Shown: positions 35,040 to 43,608 of the stretch, in pieces
How the letters are laid out: the number at the start of each line of letters is the position of its first letter
Position numbering within the stretch: position 1 is the stretch's first letter
Source: CAYFYS01 sp965202905
GTDB taxonomy: Bacteria; Pseudomonadota; Alphaproteobacteria; MPNO01
DNA length: 64,000 bases
Assembly (NCBI GenBank): GCA_965202905.1
Contig: OZ241868.1
Coordinates: 1,054,001-1,118,000 of the forward strand
Direction: 5' to 3'
Translations under genes and position numbers: made by a program
Notes under the pieces: generated by a model
Told to the model about the DNA's origin: nothing
The model's database searches: none
Seen by the model: the letters and a program-made list of their open reading frames with translations, nothing else

Positions 35040-38000
35040 CTAAGCGTCCGCCGTTTGCGCCAGGCCATTGATCAGCCCGTCGAACCCGGCCTCGATCTCG
35101 TAGGCCTCGGTGAACTCGGCAAACGCCCAGCGTCCGAATTTGCCGAGATTGTTCACGCCCGGCGCCCAGTATGCGCGCATGGCGTTGGCCTTCTCCTTGG
35201 CGTCCTCCCCCCTGAATCCCTTGATCTCGACGATCAGATTCAAGGATTCGGCGCCGCCGTCGTCCACCCGGACGATGAAATCGGGCCAGTATTTCCGTGG
35301 CGTGGAGCCCATGAGATAGGGGATTTCGAGCCCGAGATTCTGATTCTTCACATAGGACAAGACCGATGGGTGCGCCTCCGCCACGCGGCAGAACTCGGCC
35401 TCCCAGTCGCTGTCGCAGACCACCTGGTTGACCGGGCACCGGCGCGGGTCGGTCCGCCAGAGGGTCTCCTTCGAGGTGGTGAAGTTCACATGAGCGGTTG
35501 AGCCGGTCGGGTTGTATGCGTCCAGGATCGCCTTGACCGGGCGTTCCTCCGCCAGGGTCGCGGTGATGGCGGCCTTGATCCGCTCGCAGGCCATGTCGGC
35601 GATATCCTCATAGATCAGCTGGGCGGGGTGGGTTCCGCCGGTGCAGCGCAGCCAGCCGCCGTCCAGCCATTGCCGCACGATCCGCTTGAGCTGGCCGAAC
35701 AGATAGAGTTTCGGCTCCTCACCGGGATCACGGTACTTCGTATAAAGCAGGTGCTTGGCGAGGTGGAACAGGATGGTCGAACGGCGCGTGTCCTCGAGAT
35801 GCGACACCGTCAGATTGACGCCTTCGCCGATGATGCCCCGGTTCTCGGTGACCGACGGCCCGACCAGCGACGGCGTCAGCTCCAACAGGGAATCGGGCGA
35901 GAAGCTGGCGGCAAGCCGCTCGTCCGGCAGTTCCACGCGATAGCCCTCGACGCGCGGGAACCTGATCTCCAATGCATCACGGTCCGGACTGACGGCGTGA
36001 ACCCGAACGGTCTTCTTTGGCGGCTTGGGAGGCACGACGACCGGCCTGGCGGCGAAGTCGAAAGGAATGCCCAGGATGTCGGCGTATTCGACATCGAACA
36101 GCCCTTCCTCGTTGAGGTCGTATGACTGGCGGCGCAGGCCGCGCCCGACCACCTGCTCGCACAGCAACTGCGTGCCGAAGGCGCGAATGCCCAGGATATG
36201 GGTCACCGTGTTGGCGTCCCAGCCCTCCGTCAGCATGGAGACCGAAACGACGCAGCGGATGGACTCGCCGAGGCGCCCGGTCTTGCCGACGGTGTTCATG
36301 ACCTCGCGCAGCAGGTCCTGGTCGGAAATGCTTTCGCCGGCGCGGACATCGCCCGTGCGCTCGACGATCTCACGGCGGAACCGTGCGATCTCGTCGGACG
36401 ACATCTCGCGAAAATCCTTATCCAGCGCCTCGCCCGATTCGAGCTGTTCGCTGTCGATCAACAGCGTGCGCGGGCGCGCCAGCCGGTCGCCGCGTTCATC
36501 GTAGTTCCGGAACAGGTCGAGCCGGCCGGCGTTGTAGGCGGCGGGCGCGCCGTCATCGCCGGGCCGATGGAACCCGGCGATGAAATCGTGGACCAGCTTC
36601 GATGTGGAGGTGTTGTTGCACACCACGATGAAGACGGGCGGAACGGCGATGTCTTCCCGGTCCCAGAGCTCAAAGGTCTTCCTGTAGTGACCGTAGAGCG
36701 CTTCCAGGGCGGTCTGGAGTTCGGCGGGCAGGCTGAGGGGATCGTCGAATCGGCCGGATTTACCGCGGCCCTTCCTGGGCATCTTCCCGCCGATATGCTC
36801 CCACAGGTTGCGAAACTTCGGCGTGTCGCCGCCGGGGATGTTGTCGGCGACCGGAACGCGCGGCAGCTTGACGATCCCGCATTCGATGGCGTCCATCAGC
36901 GAGAAATCGCTGACCGTCCAGGGGAACAGAGTCCCCTCGGCGTAGCCCGAACCGCGCAGGAAGAAGGGCGTCGCGGACAGGTCGTACACGACCCGGACGC
37001 CGAGCTTCCGCTTGACCGTCTCGATACCTGAAATCCACAGCCTGGCCGCTTCGTTGTTCTTCTTCGCCTCCGTCCTGTCGTCGCCTTTCAGCCCGTCCAC
37101 GTCGGAACTGTCAGGCCGCTCGCGGTAGCAGTGGTGGGCCTCGTCGTTCAGAACCAGGATGTTCTTCATGCCCATCAGGCCCGGCATTACCCGTTGCAGC
37201 ATCTGGCCTTCGGTTTCGACGGTGTTCAGCTCCGGGCCGCGCCCCTTGAGCAGCGACCGGCCGCCCTTCGAGACCGCCATCCGCTCGCGCAGCTTGAAGG
37301 CGTGGTAGTTGACGATGACGATCCTGGCCCGGTCCAGATCGCCCAGCATGTCGCCGGGGACGATCTCGCGGCTGCGGTAGTAGCTGTCGGGGTCGTTCGG
37401 CTGCAACACGCGCAGGCGGTCGCGGATGGTGATGCCGGGCGCGATGACCAGAAAGCCGCGCGTGAACGACAAGCTGTTCGGACGGCGCACGGCGTTTATC
37501 GTCTGCCAAGCGATCAACATGGCGATCACGGTCGTCTTGCCGGCGCCTGTGGCGAGCTTCAGGGCGATGCGCGAGAGCTCCGGATTCGCCTGTTCGTTCG
37601 CGCCCTCGAGATGTTTCAGGAACTTCGCGCCGCGCCCGCCCATCTTGGGCGCGACCTCGGTCAGCCAGATCGCCGTTTCGACGGCCTCGACCTGGCAAAA
37701 GAAGGGGCGGACGCCCTGGAACGCATGACAGCGCCAATGCTGCAAGAGGCGCGCGGTTTCGGGCGTGACCTGCCATTGGTCGGCGGAGCGCAGGGTGCGC
37801 CAAGCCTGCACAGAGGACCTGATCTCGTTGATGATCGGCGTCGGGTTGTATTCCTGATCCGCGCTCGACAGCCCGTCGCCGCTGTCGAGCACCATCTCCG
37901 CCTGATCCTTCGACCTCTTGCGTCTTTTCGGCTTCGGAACCGGCGTGATCAGTTTGGACTGGCGGCGCGTGTCGAGAATGCGGCTGGTGGGTTGGCCGTC

Positions 38001-38078
38001 GTCATCCAGTTCCCAGTGCCGGGCGGGGCACTCGTAGGGCCGGTTGAGGATCGGGCAGTCGAAGAAACCGACCGGCAT
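35040..38078 (-). CDS. res: Type III-like restriction endonuclease (Res), DEAD/DEAH helicase-nuclease
   Basis: A 1012-residue helicase-nuclease. Walker A is LATGAGKTTV (K181), the DEAH box is VLNDEAHHCYRE near 316, motif III is LSATPFF, and motif VI is EQVVGRGLRRQ near 645. The C-terminus has a PD-(D/E)xK nuclease, YWPDFIVRVD near 932 and LNLIVEIKGFRG near 951. These are the parts of Type III Res subunits and of the related BPTD_3080-type endonucleases. It is the first gene of the restriction locus, followed 23 bases later by the DUF262 gene. Upstream lies a decayed higBA locus. No frameshift or missing motif was seen. Confidence 0.88.
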   Translation of the reverse strand: MPVGFFDCPILNRPYECPARHWELDDDGQPTSRILDTRRQSKLITPVPKPKRRKRSKDQAEMVLDSGDGLSSADQEYNPTPIINEIRSSVQAWRTLRSADQWQVTPETARLLQHWRCHAFQGVRPFFCQVEAVETAIWLTEVAPKMGGRGAKFLKHLEGANEQANPELSRIALKLATGAGKTTVIAMLIAWQTINAVRRPNSLSFTRGFLVIAPGITIRDRLRVLQPNDPDSYYRSREIVPGDMLGDLDRARIVIVNYHAFKLRERMAVSKGGRSLLKGRGPELNTVETEGQMLQRVMPGLMGMKNILVLNDEAHHCYRERPDSSDVDGLKGDDRTEAKKNNEAARLWISGIETVKRKLGVRVVYDLSATPFFLRGSGYAEGTLFPWTVSDFSLMDAIECGIVKLPRVPVADNIPGGDTPKFRNLWEHIGGKMPRKGRGKSGRFDDPLSLPAELQTALEALYGHYRKTFELWDREDIAVPPVFIVVCNNTSTSKLVHDFIAGFHRPGDDGAPAAYNAGRLDLFRNYDERGDRLARPRTLLIDSEQLESGEALDKDFREMSSDEIARFRREIVERTGDVRAGESISDQDLLREVMNTVGKTGRLGESIRCVVSVSMLTEGWDANTVTHILGIRAFGTQLLCEQVVGRGLRRQSYDLNEEGLFDVEYADILGIPFDFAARPVVVPPKPPKKTVRVHAVSPDRDALEIRFPRVEGYRVELPDERLAASFSPDSLLELTPSLVGPSVTENRGIIGEGVNLTVSHLEDTRRSTILFHLAKHLLYTKYRDPGEEPKLYLFGQLKRIVRQWLDGGWLRCTGGTHPAQLIYEDIADMACERIKAAITATLAEERPVKAILDAYNPTGSTAHVNFTTSKETLWRTDPRRCPVNQVVCDSDWEAEFCRVAEAHPSVLSYVKNQNLGLEIPYLMGSTPRKYWPDFIVRVDDGGAESLNLIVEIKGFRGEDAKEKANAMRAYWAPGVNNLGKFGRWAFAEFTEAYEIEAGFDGLINGLAQTADA

Positions 38079-38100
38079 TTCCGGGACCTCCGTTCGTCCG

Positions 38101-38238
38101 TCACGCCGCCGGCGAAAGCCGCTCGACCGTGATCCGGTCCGCTTTCTTCCCGCGCCGCCGCCGAACGCCGAGCCCCAGGGGCTCGAGACAATCGTGACGC
38201 ACGGTGTGGCCCGGATGGGGTGGCGTCTTCATCCGCAT
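38101..38238 (-). pseudogene. higA antitoxin remnant, HTH deleted
   Basis: A 45-codon frame: MRMKTPPHPGHTVRHDCLEP then LGLG matches the N-terminus of HigA-family antitoxins, and the last residues, GKKADRITVERLSPAA, match their usual C-terminus. The ~50 residues between, containing the helix-turn-helix, are missing in frame. A DNA-binding antitoxin cannot be made. The start overlaps the end of the higB relic, as in intact higBA operons. Confidence 0.65.
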
Positions 38239-38425
38239 GACCCGGCCTCCCGGTGATAATCGAACACGTCCATATCCCCGATGTCCGGCAGGCCCATGCC
38301 GCCAGGCTCAGCCGCCATGTCGAGACAAGTAACGACACGGCCGACCTTGGCGACCGATACAGGGAAACCCGCCTTCGATCCCCTTTCCCGAACAGGCGTT
38401 CGAGGCCCTTGTGGCGAAAGCCGGG
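38229..38425 (-). pseudogene. higB (RelE-like) toxin remnant
   Basis: GFRHKGLERLF at about 38405-38425 matches the start of HigB toxins, and after a frame change the text continues RERGSKAGFPVSVAKV, then LDMAAEPGGMGLPDI and ends VFDYH near the stop. The central part of the toxin (about 35-40 residues, including most of the RNase fold) is missing. It directly precedes the higA relic, the normal operon order. Confidence 0.6.
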
Positions 38426-38797
38426 GATCGCAGATCCGTAACCTTTCACCGGACAGTTTACAAGTCGATAACACCCGGATGATCTGTCCGGTTTTGGAAC
38501 GCCTCCCGGCTTTGGAAGGTTGGGATGCGTCGGACGGAACAGGCATAGGGGCTGATGCACAGGGGCTGATACGGCCGCACGGGTTCGGGGATATCGAGCC
38601 AGGCGGAAGCGGCGGAGGTCCCTGGCGTTTCAGAGCGCTTTTTCCGGCGCCGGCAAGGGTGCCGCTGGCAGGAAGTGGGCGTCTTCGAGGATTTCGGGGA
38701 AGGTCTTTTCCCAGTGGGTGGGCTCGGTGGGTGGGCTCGCCCTCTCACTGCGGCGCGTGCGCCGGGCCGTTACCGTTGGCAGCGCGGGGCCGGCGGG
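38426..38797. other. Gap with no recognisable gene
   Basis: The 370 bases between the higB relic and the coiled-coil gene contain only short frames without family resemblance. One minus-strand stretch near 38640-38710 (HWEKTFPEILEDAHFLP) could be a fragment of a lost gene, but I cannot name it. Confidence 0.4.
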
Positions 38798-39871
38798 TTA
38801 CAGCAGCTTGAGAATGGCCGTCATCAGGCCGACCATGACCAGATTCAGCCCGGCAACCCACATGACCATACCGGTCTTCGCGCTCTCAATGCCGACCTTG
38901 GTCTCCTGGCGCAGGACCTCGATATCTGACGAGGTCTTGAGGCCCAGCTTCTCGATCTCCGCCCTGGTCTCCTGGCGCAAGGTTTCGACACCGGCCTGAA
39001 CGGCCGCAATATCCGCCCTGGTCTCCTGGCGCAGGACCTCGATGTCTGACGAGGTCTTGAGGCCCAGCTTCTCGATATCCGCCCTGGTCTCCTGGCGCAG
39101 GACCTCGATATCTGACGAGGTCCTGAGGCCCAGCTTCTCGATATCCGCCCTGGTCTCCTGGCGCAAGGTCTCGACACCGGCCTGAACAGCCGCGATCTCC
39201 GCCCTGGTCTCCTGGCGCAAGGTCTCGACACCGGCCTGAACAGCCGCGATCTCCGCCCTGGTCTCCTGGCGCAAGGTCTCGACACCGGCCTGAACAGCCG
39301 CGATCTCCGCCCTGGTCTCCTGGCGCAGGACCTCAATGTCTGACGAGGTCCTGCGGCCCAGCTTCTCGATCTCCGCCCTGGTCTCCTGGCGCAAGGTCTC
39401 GACACCGGCCTGAACAGCCGCGATATCCGCCCTGGTCTCCTGGCGCAGGACCTCGATGTCTGACGAGGTCTTGAGGCCCAGCTTCTCGATATCGGCTCGA
39501 ACGGTTCCGATCTCCGCCCTGGTCTCCTGGCGCAAGGTCTCGACACCGGCCTGAACGGCCGCGACCTCCGCCCTGGTCTCCTGGCGCAAGGTCTCGACAC
39601 CGGCCTGAACGGCCGCGACCTCCGCCCTGGTCTCCTGGCGCAAGGTCTCGACACCGGCCTGAACGGCCGCGATCTCCACCCTGGTCTCCTGGCGCAAGGT
39701 CTCGACACCGGCCTGAACGGCCGCGATATCCGCCTTGGTGGCGAGGTTGTGCTCGATGAGATGGGTCTGCTCGCGCACCACGGCCTCGGCATGGGATTCA
39801 GGCATGCCGGCGTCGATCAGCCTGTGAACGGCCGCATGGGTGTCGTAGACCGTGGTGGCAGTTTGGCTCAT
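38798..39871 (-). CDS. Tandem-repeat coiled-coil protein with C-terminal membrane anchor (DUF1640-like)
   Basis: A 357-residue protein starting MSQTATTVYDTHAAVHRLID. Residues 1-48 are a conserved head (PESHAEAVVREQTHLIEHNL) like DUF1640/CCDC90 proteins. Residues ~49-327 are tandem repeats: nine copies of an 18-residue unit (IAAVQAGVETLRQETRAE) mixed with 11-residue units (IEKLGLKTSSD and IEVLRQETRAD). Since 18 = 7 + 11, the array mixes heptads and hendecads, predicting a long, nearly straight coiled coil. The end, MVMWVAGLNLVMVGLMTAIL, is a membrane helix. Repeat number at DNA level is probably unstable. The layout recalls Borrelia Bdr proteins. Start chosen at 39871 because upstream residues are not conserved. 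Confidence 0.8.
   Translation of the reverse strand: MSQTATTVYDTHAAVHRLIDAGMPESHAEAVVREQTHLIEHNLATKADIAAVQAGVETLRQETRVEIAAVQAGVETLRQETRAEVAAVQAGVETLRQETRAEVAAVQAGVETLRQETRAEIGTVRADIEKLGLKTSSDIEVLRQETRADIAAVQAGVETLRQETRAEIEKLGRRTSSDIEVLRQETRAEIAAVQAGVETLRQETRAEIAAVQAGVETLRQETRAEIAAVQAGVETLRQETRADIEKLGLRTSSDIEVLRQETRADIEKLGLKTSSDIEVLRQETRADIAAVQAGVETLRQETRAEIEKLGLKTSSDIEVLRQETKVGIESAKTGMVMWVAGLNLVMVGLMTAILKLL
38890..39735. repeat. Array of 33- and 54-bp in-frame tandem repeats
   Basis: The DNA words CGCCCTGGTCTCCTGGCGCA and GACACCGGCCTGAACGGCCG (one T/A variant) recur across 846 bases, at spacings of 33 or 54 bases, all multiples of three. Copies differ at only a few positions, indicating recent expansion or gene conversion inside the coiled-coil gene. 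Confidence 0.9.
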
Positions 39872-39961
39872 GGCCGTAATATAGTCCATTCTCGACGCTC
39901 TCGGAAGGATCGCGGCGATGCGGGGGTGTCGATAAGACGTCGATAAGACAGGGTATGTCCG

Positions 39962-40263
39962 TTCAGAAAAACAGGTCAGTCGGCGGATTGCCCGGAACGA
40001 CGGAGCCATAGTTCACCGCAGGCATGGCCCAGCTGCCCACGACATGGGACTGGAGAACCTGAAGATCGCGGAACGCGCGTTGTGAGTGACCGCATCAGGT
40101 AGAACAGCTCTGCGTTCCACAGATCGGCGAACGTCTCGTCCGGGATCCTGCCGACCTCGCCGGTTCGCCCGGCGCGCTCGCGTAGCACCAGCGCCAGAGC
40201 GCGCGCACGCTCCAGCAGCGCATCCCTCTCATACCCGGCCTCGGTGATCGACGCGCGTGACAT
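39962..40263 (-). pseudogene. Acyl-CoA-dehydrogenase-like monooxygenase remnant, middle deleted
   Basis: The first ~58 codons (LLERARALALVLRERAGRTG, then IPDETFADLWNAELFYLM) match the N-terminus of flavin-dependent acyl-CoA-dehydrogenase-like monooxygenases. After a frame change near 40085 the last ~35 codons, FRDLQVLQSHVVGSWAMPAV and NYGSVVPGNPPTDLFF, match the C-terminus of the same family. About 280 residues between them are missing. Confidence 0.6.
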
Positions 40264-40612
40264 GGCTGGTCCCTCCCTTGATCGCGACGGAGCGCAGCTT
40301 GGGGATCGCGCGACGGAGCGCAGCTTGGGAAGCGTCGCGCTCGCGCGTATCGCGCTTATACCGGGGGCCGGCCGACAGGCTATTTTTCGACGTGGCGGCC
40401 CTCGGCGAGAAACGAACCTGCGTTGCTTGCCGTCTCACAGTCGGTTATAGCCGTGATCTGACGGTGGATCGGGGGTGGTCCTGCAACTTGTGTGATTGGC
40501 AACTTGTGCGATCGAGTCCGCCCCCGATGGAATTTGCCGGTCCGCAGGTGTTGTAGTGCTGTACGGAGCGGCTCGTCCTGCAAGCAGTCAATACCGAAAA
40601 GGGGAGACTCAA
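40264..40612. other. Intergenic region upstream of the lectin-like gene
   Basis: No gene in 349 bases. It holds a short direct repeat (CGACGGAGCGCAGCTTGGG, twice within 40287-40340) and, just before the next gene, a GGGGAG ribosome site near 40600. I could not identify a promoter. Confidence 0.5.
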
Positions 40613-41257
40613 ATGACGTTAATTCGACTGGCGGCCCTTACCGCCATCGTCGCTGCGGCCGGCATGACGCAGGCCGTCGCGCAAAGCCATCCCATGGGAT
40701 TCTTCGTCACCAGCGTCGGGCTGGGCGATGGCGCCAATCTCGGCGGACTCGAAGGCGCAGACGCTCACTGTCAAAGGCTTGCCACCGCGGCCGGAGCCGA
40801 AAACCGCACTTGGCGCGCCTATCTGTCCACCCAGGAGCCCGGCAAGCGCGGCGTCTCAGCACGGAACCGTATCGGTCGCGGCCCCTGGTACAACGCCAGA
40901 GGCGAGCTGATCGCAAGCGATCTCGATCGGCTTCACATCGCCCCCAATATTTTCCAGCGCACCGCGCTCGACGAGAAAGGCAATGAGGTCAAGGGACGCT
41001 ATCACCGGCCTAACGAGCACGACATCCTGACCGGCACGCAGGCCGACGGGACCGCGTACTTCCCGTGGCAGAAAGGCGACAAAACCTGCAAGAACTGGAC
41101 CAGCAACGGCGAGGGCAGCGCCACTGTCGGGCATCACGACCGCCACGGCGGCGGCAACACCTCGTGGAACGCCGCACATCCCTCGCGGGGTTGCAGCCAG
41201 GCCAATCTGCGGGGCACCGGCGGCGCCGGGCTGTTGTACTGCTTCGCGGCGGACTGA
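40613..41257 (+). CDS. Secreted lectin-like / collagenase-NC10-like protein
   Basis: A 214-residue exported protein with signal peptide 1-24 (MTLIRLAALTAIVAAAGMTQ, cleavage after AVAQ). The mature part begins MGFFVTSVGLGDGANLGGLE then GADAHCQRLATAAGAENRTW, the pattern of bacterial C-type-lectin/endostatin-like domains. It ends SRGCSQANLRGTGGAGLLYC, with paired cysteines in the mature chain. These proteins are thought to bind carbohydrate or surfaces, but bacterial members are little studied. ATG chosen for the signal peptide and the upstream GGGGAG. A strong hairpin follows 36 bases after the stop. Confidence 0.75.
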   Translation: MTLIRLAALTAIVAAAGMTQAVAQSHPMGFFVTSVGLGDGANLGGLEGADAHCQRLATAAGAENRTWRAYLSTQEPGKRGVSARNRIGRGPWYNARGELIASDLDRLHIAPNIFQRTALDEKGNEVKGRYHRPNEHDILTGTQADGTAYFPWQKGDKTCKNWTSNGEGSATVGHHDRHGGGNTSWNAAHPSRGCSQANLRGTGGAGLLYCFAAD

Positions 41258-41292
41258 TCCGGCCTCGCCGGCGCGTTATCCGCTACCGCCTC

Positions 41293-41326
41293 AGAGCCCC
41301 GCGCGGCGCGCACCGCGCGGGGCTCT
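41293..41326 (+). terminator. Strong hairpin after the lectin-like gene
   Basis: Perfect 14-base stem, AGAGCCCCGCGCGG (41293-41306) with CCGCGCGGGGCTCT (41313-41326), loop of six bases. No T-run follows, so it may stop transcription by stalling or protect the transcript end. Confidence 0.6.
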
Positions 41327-41382
41327 CTCGTGGACGGACTTGCCGCCCGCTCGAGGCGATGCTGCGATAGCGGCCGCGCTCT

Positions 41383-41451
41383 GCCTGGCGACCGGCGCGG
41401 TCTGGGCCTGGCGACCGGCGCGGTCTGGGCCTGGCGACCGGCGCGGTCTGG
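41383..41451. repeat. Three perfect 23-bp tandem repeats
   Basis: The 23-base unit GCCTGGCGACCGGCG-CGGTCTGG occurs three times without change at 41383-41405, 41406-41428 and 41429-41451, just past the stop codon of the luciferase-like gene. Confidence 0.85.
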
Positions 41452-41470
41452 GGAAAATCGACGCCCGGTC

Positions 41471-42691
41471 TTACGCGGCGCAGGATCTGACGTTGCCGTC
41501 GATCGCTGCGCCCCGCCTGGCGAGCGGACCGAACCCGGTGCTCTTGGTGCCGAGATCCTTGATCCGCGGCATGACCTCCTTGGCGAACAGGGTCATCGAC
41601 TTGGCGGTCGTCGCATAGTCCATGCCGCCGGCATGCAGCATGGCGATCAGATGGCCGAAGCCGCCGACCTTGTCGTAGAGCGCGCAGATCTGGTCTGCGA
41701 CCCGGTCCGGGGTGCCGTAGAGCGCGACATGGTTCTCGCGGAAATACTCCATGCCCATCTTGCGGATCGCATCGGTCCGCCCGCCGGAGAACTTGCCGGT
41801 CAGGAAGTTGGCGTAGAGGTGGCGCTGGACATAGCCGGGCGGCGCGCGGAACTGCGGCTCCGACTTGTTGTGGGTGACGTACCAGAAGACGCCGTCGATG
41901 ACCCGGCGCGCCTCCTCCTCGGTCTCGCCGACGGCAACCAGCGGCATGAAGGCAAACTGATCGTCGGCCGGCTCGACATGGCCCTCTTTCCGGCACATCT
42001 CGCGCACGCCGTTGAACATCTTCGCGAGCACGTCGACCGGGGTCAGGAACATCGCGAACGTGAACCCCCGCGAGACCGTCTTGAAGCCGTGCTCGACGTC
42101 GCTGCCGCCGGTGGTCCAGATCGGCGGGTGGGGCTGCTGATACGGCCTGGGCCAGACATTGACCTGGCGCTTGTGAAGCCAGCGCCCCTCGTAGTTGAAG
42201 GGTCCGTCATGGCTGGTCCAGGCGCGGATGATCAGGTCGATAGACTCCCAAAGCCGTTCCTTGGTCTCGGTCGGATTCGCGTTGGACGCGAACAGCTCGT
42301 AGGGCACGCCGCGCACGAAGCCGCATTCGAGCCGGCCGTAGGAGATGTTGTCGATCATCGCCATCTCCTCGGCGCAGCGGATCGGATCGGCGAGGTTCGC
42401 CGCAGGGTTGCCGAGGATGCACAGGCGCGCGTTCCTGGTCTGGCGCGCCACGATCGCCAGCGCGACCGGGCCCGAAGAGTTGAGACACGTCGCGGTCTGG
42501 TGATGCTCGTTGATCATGCAGTTGATGCCGAGCTCGTCCGCCAGCACATAGGTGTCGAGATACATGTTGTAGAGATCGGCGCCGATCTTCGGGTCGTAGT
42601 ACCGGCTCGGCAGGCTCAGCCGCATGGACGCGAACTCGTCATCCGGCGGCAGGTGCGGCCAGGGAAATTCGGTGAAGTGATAGAGTTCCAT
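41471..42691 (-). CDS. Luciferase-like (LLM class) flavin-dependent monooxygenase
   Basis: A 406-residue TIM-barrel monooxygenase of the bacterial luciferase family, which uses reduced FMN and oxygen. Typical segments are YVLADELGINCMINEHHQTA near residue 50, ISYGRLECGFVRGVP near 117, and PPIWTTGGSDVEHGFK near 190. A separate flavin reductase is needed; none is nearby. Its start is 6 bases after the alpha/beta hydrolase stop, so the two form an operon, and both may act in one degradation route. Substrate unknown. Confidence 0.88.
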   Translation of the reverse strand: MELYHFTEFPWPHLPPDDEFASMRLSLPSRYYDPKIGADLYNMYLDTYVLADELGINCMINEHHQTATCLNSSGPVALAIVARQTRNARLCILGNPAANLADPIRCAEEMAMIDNISYGRLECGFVRGVPYELFASNANPTETKERLWESIDLIIRAWTSHDGPFNYEGRWLHKRQVNVWPRPYQQPHPPIWTTGGSDVEHGFKTVSRGFTFAMFLTPVDVLAKMFNGVREMCRKEGHVEPADDQFAFMPLVAVGETEEEARRVIDGVFWYVTHNKSEPQFRAPPGYVQRHLYANFLTGKFSGGRTDAIRKMGMEYFRENHVALYGTPDRVADQICALYDKVGGFGHLIAMLHAGGMDYATTAKSMTLFAKEVMPRIKDLGTKSTGFGPLARRGAAIDGNVRSCAA

Positions 42692-42697
42692 ACGCTG

Positions 42698-43519
42698 TCA
42701 CATCCTATTGATGGCCGATTGATGGCCGAGAAACGCCTCGACCTCGCCGATGAACGCCTCGGGCTGCTCGATATGGGGATAATGGCCGGCGTCGCGCAGG
42801 CTGACAAACCGCGCGCCGGGGATGCGCGCGGCATAGGCGCGGCCGTATTCGGGAGTCGCCAAGCCGTCCTTCGCGCCCCAGACCACAAGCGTGTCGGCCT
42901 GAACCCGGGGCAGCCGGTGCTTGAGCGCCGGGTTGTGGAAATAGGGCTCCCAGCAGAGCCGCGCCGTGGTCTCGCGGTGCTGGGCGACGCGCATCGCCTC
43001 CTCGTCCGACAGGCCTGTCATGTCGTCCAACGGATCGTTCGACGGGTCGGCGAACCTGAGCGCCTTCACCTCGGCAGACGGCAGGAAGTAGATGTCCGCG
43101 ATATCGCGGTCGAACGGACCGCCGAACTTGGCGCCAAGCGAACCCACCAGAACCACCGAGTCGAGCCGGGCAGACGACTTGGTCGCCATCTCGGCGGCTA
43201 TCCACCCGCCCACCGAAAATCCCATCAGGACCGCCCGACGGAGATCGTAGTGGTCCATCAGGTCGAGATAGATATAGGCGATGTCGTCAATCCCGGTGAC
43301 CCAATCGGGCAGGGTCGAGCGACCGTAGCCCGGCGCCCACGGCAGGATCACCTCGAAGCGCTCCGCCAGCGTCTCGATCAGCGGCAGGCTCGCCTCGTAG
43401 GTTTCCTCGGATTGGAGCAGCACCAGCGGCCTGCCCCTGCCGCAGCGCTCCACCTCGATGTTCGCGCCCTGGAAGCTGTGTTTGTCCTTGCGCCGTGACG
43501 GCGGACCGGCCTTGTTCAT
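42698..43519 (-). CDS. Alpha/beta hydrolase
   Basis: A 273-residue hydrolase. The nucleophile elbow is MGFSVGGW with S102, the acid is in VVWGAKDGLATPEYG, and the base is the histidine in DAGHYPHIEQPEAF. An HG-type oxyanion motif is replaced by VLLQSEETYEASL, which is unusual. It may hydrolyse an ester, lactone or C-C bond produced by the neighbouring monooxygenase. It is divergent from the amidohydrolase at 43609 across an 89-base gap that probably holds both promoters. Confidence 0.85.
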   Translation of the reverse strand: MNKAGPPSRRKDKHSFQGANIEVERCGRGRPLVLLQSEETYEASLPLIETLAERFEVILPWAPGYGRSTLPDWVTGIDDIAYIYLDLMDHYDLRRAVLMGFSVGGWIAAEMATKSSARLDSVVLVGSLGAKFGGPFDRDIADIYFLPSAEVKALRFADPSNDPLDDMTGLSDEEAMRVAQHRETTARLCWEPYFHNPALKHRLPRVQADTLVVWGAKDGLATPEYGRAYAARIPGARFVSLRDAGHYPHIEQPEAFIGEVEAFLGHQSAINRM

Positions 43520-43608
43520 TCGTTTCCCCGTTCAGGCGCCTTGCGCACCCGAACAGGGTAGTATCGGGCTTTGCCAGACGCCGCAACACGGACGGGGCCG
43601 GAACCGCC

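Noticed and set aside
38890..39735. CRISPR array
   Set aside because: The repeats are direct and evenly spaced, but there are no unique spacers, all unit lengths are multiples of three, and the frame is open with a coiled-coil pattern.
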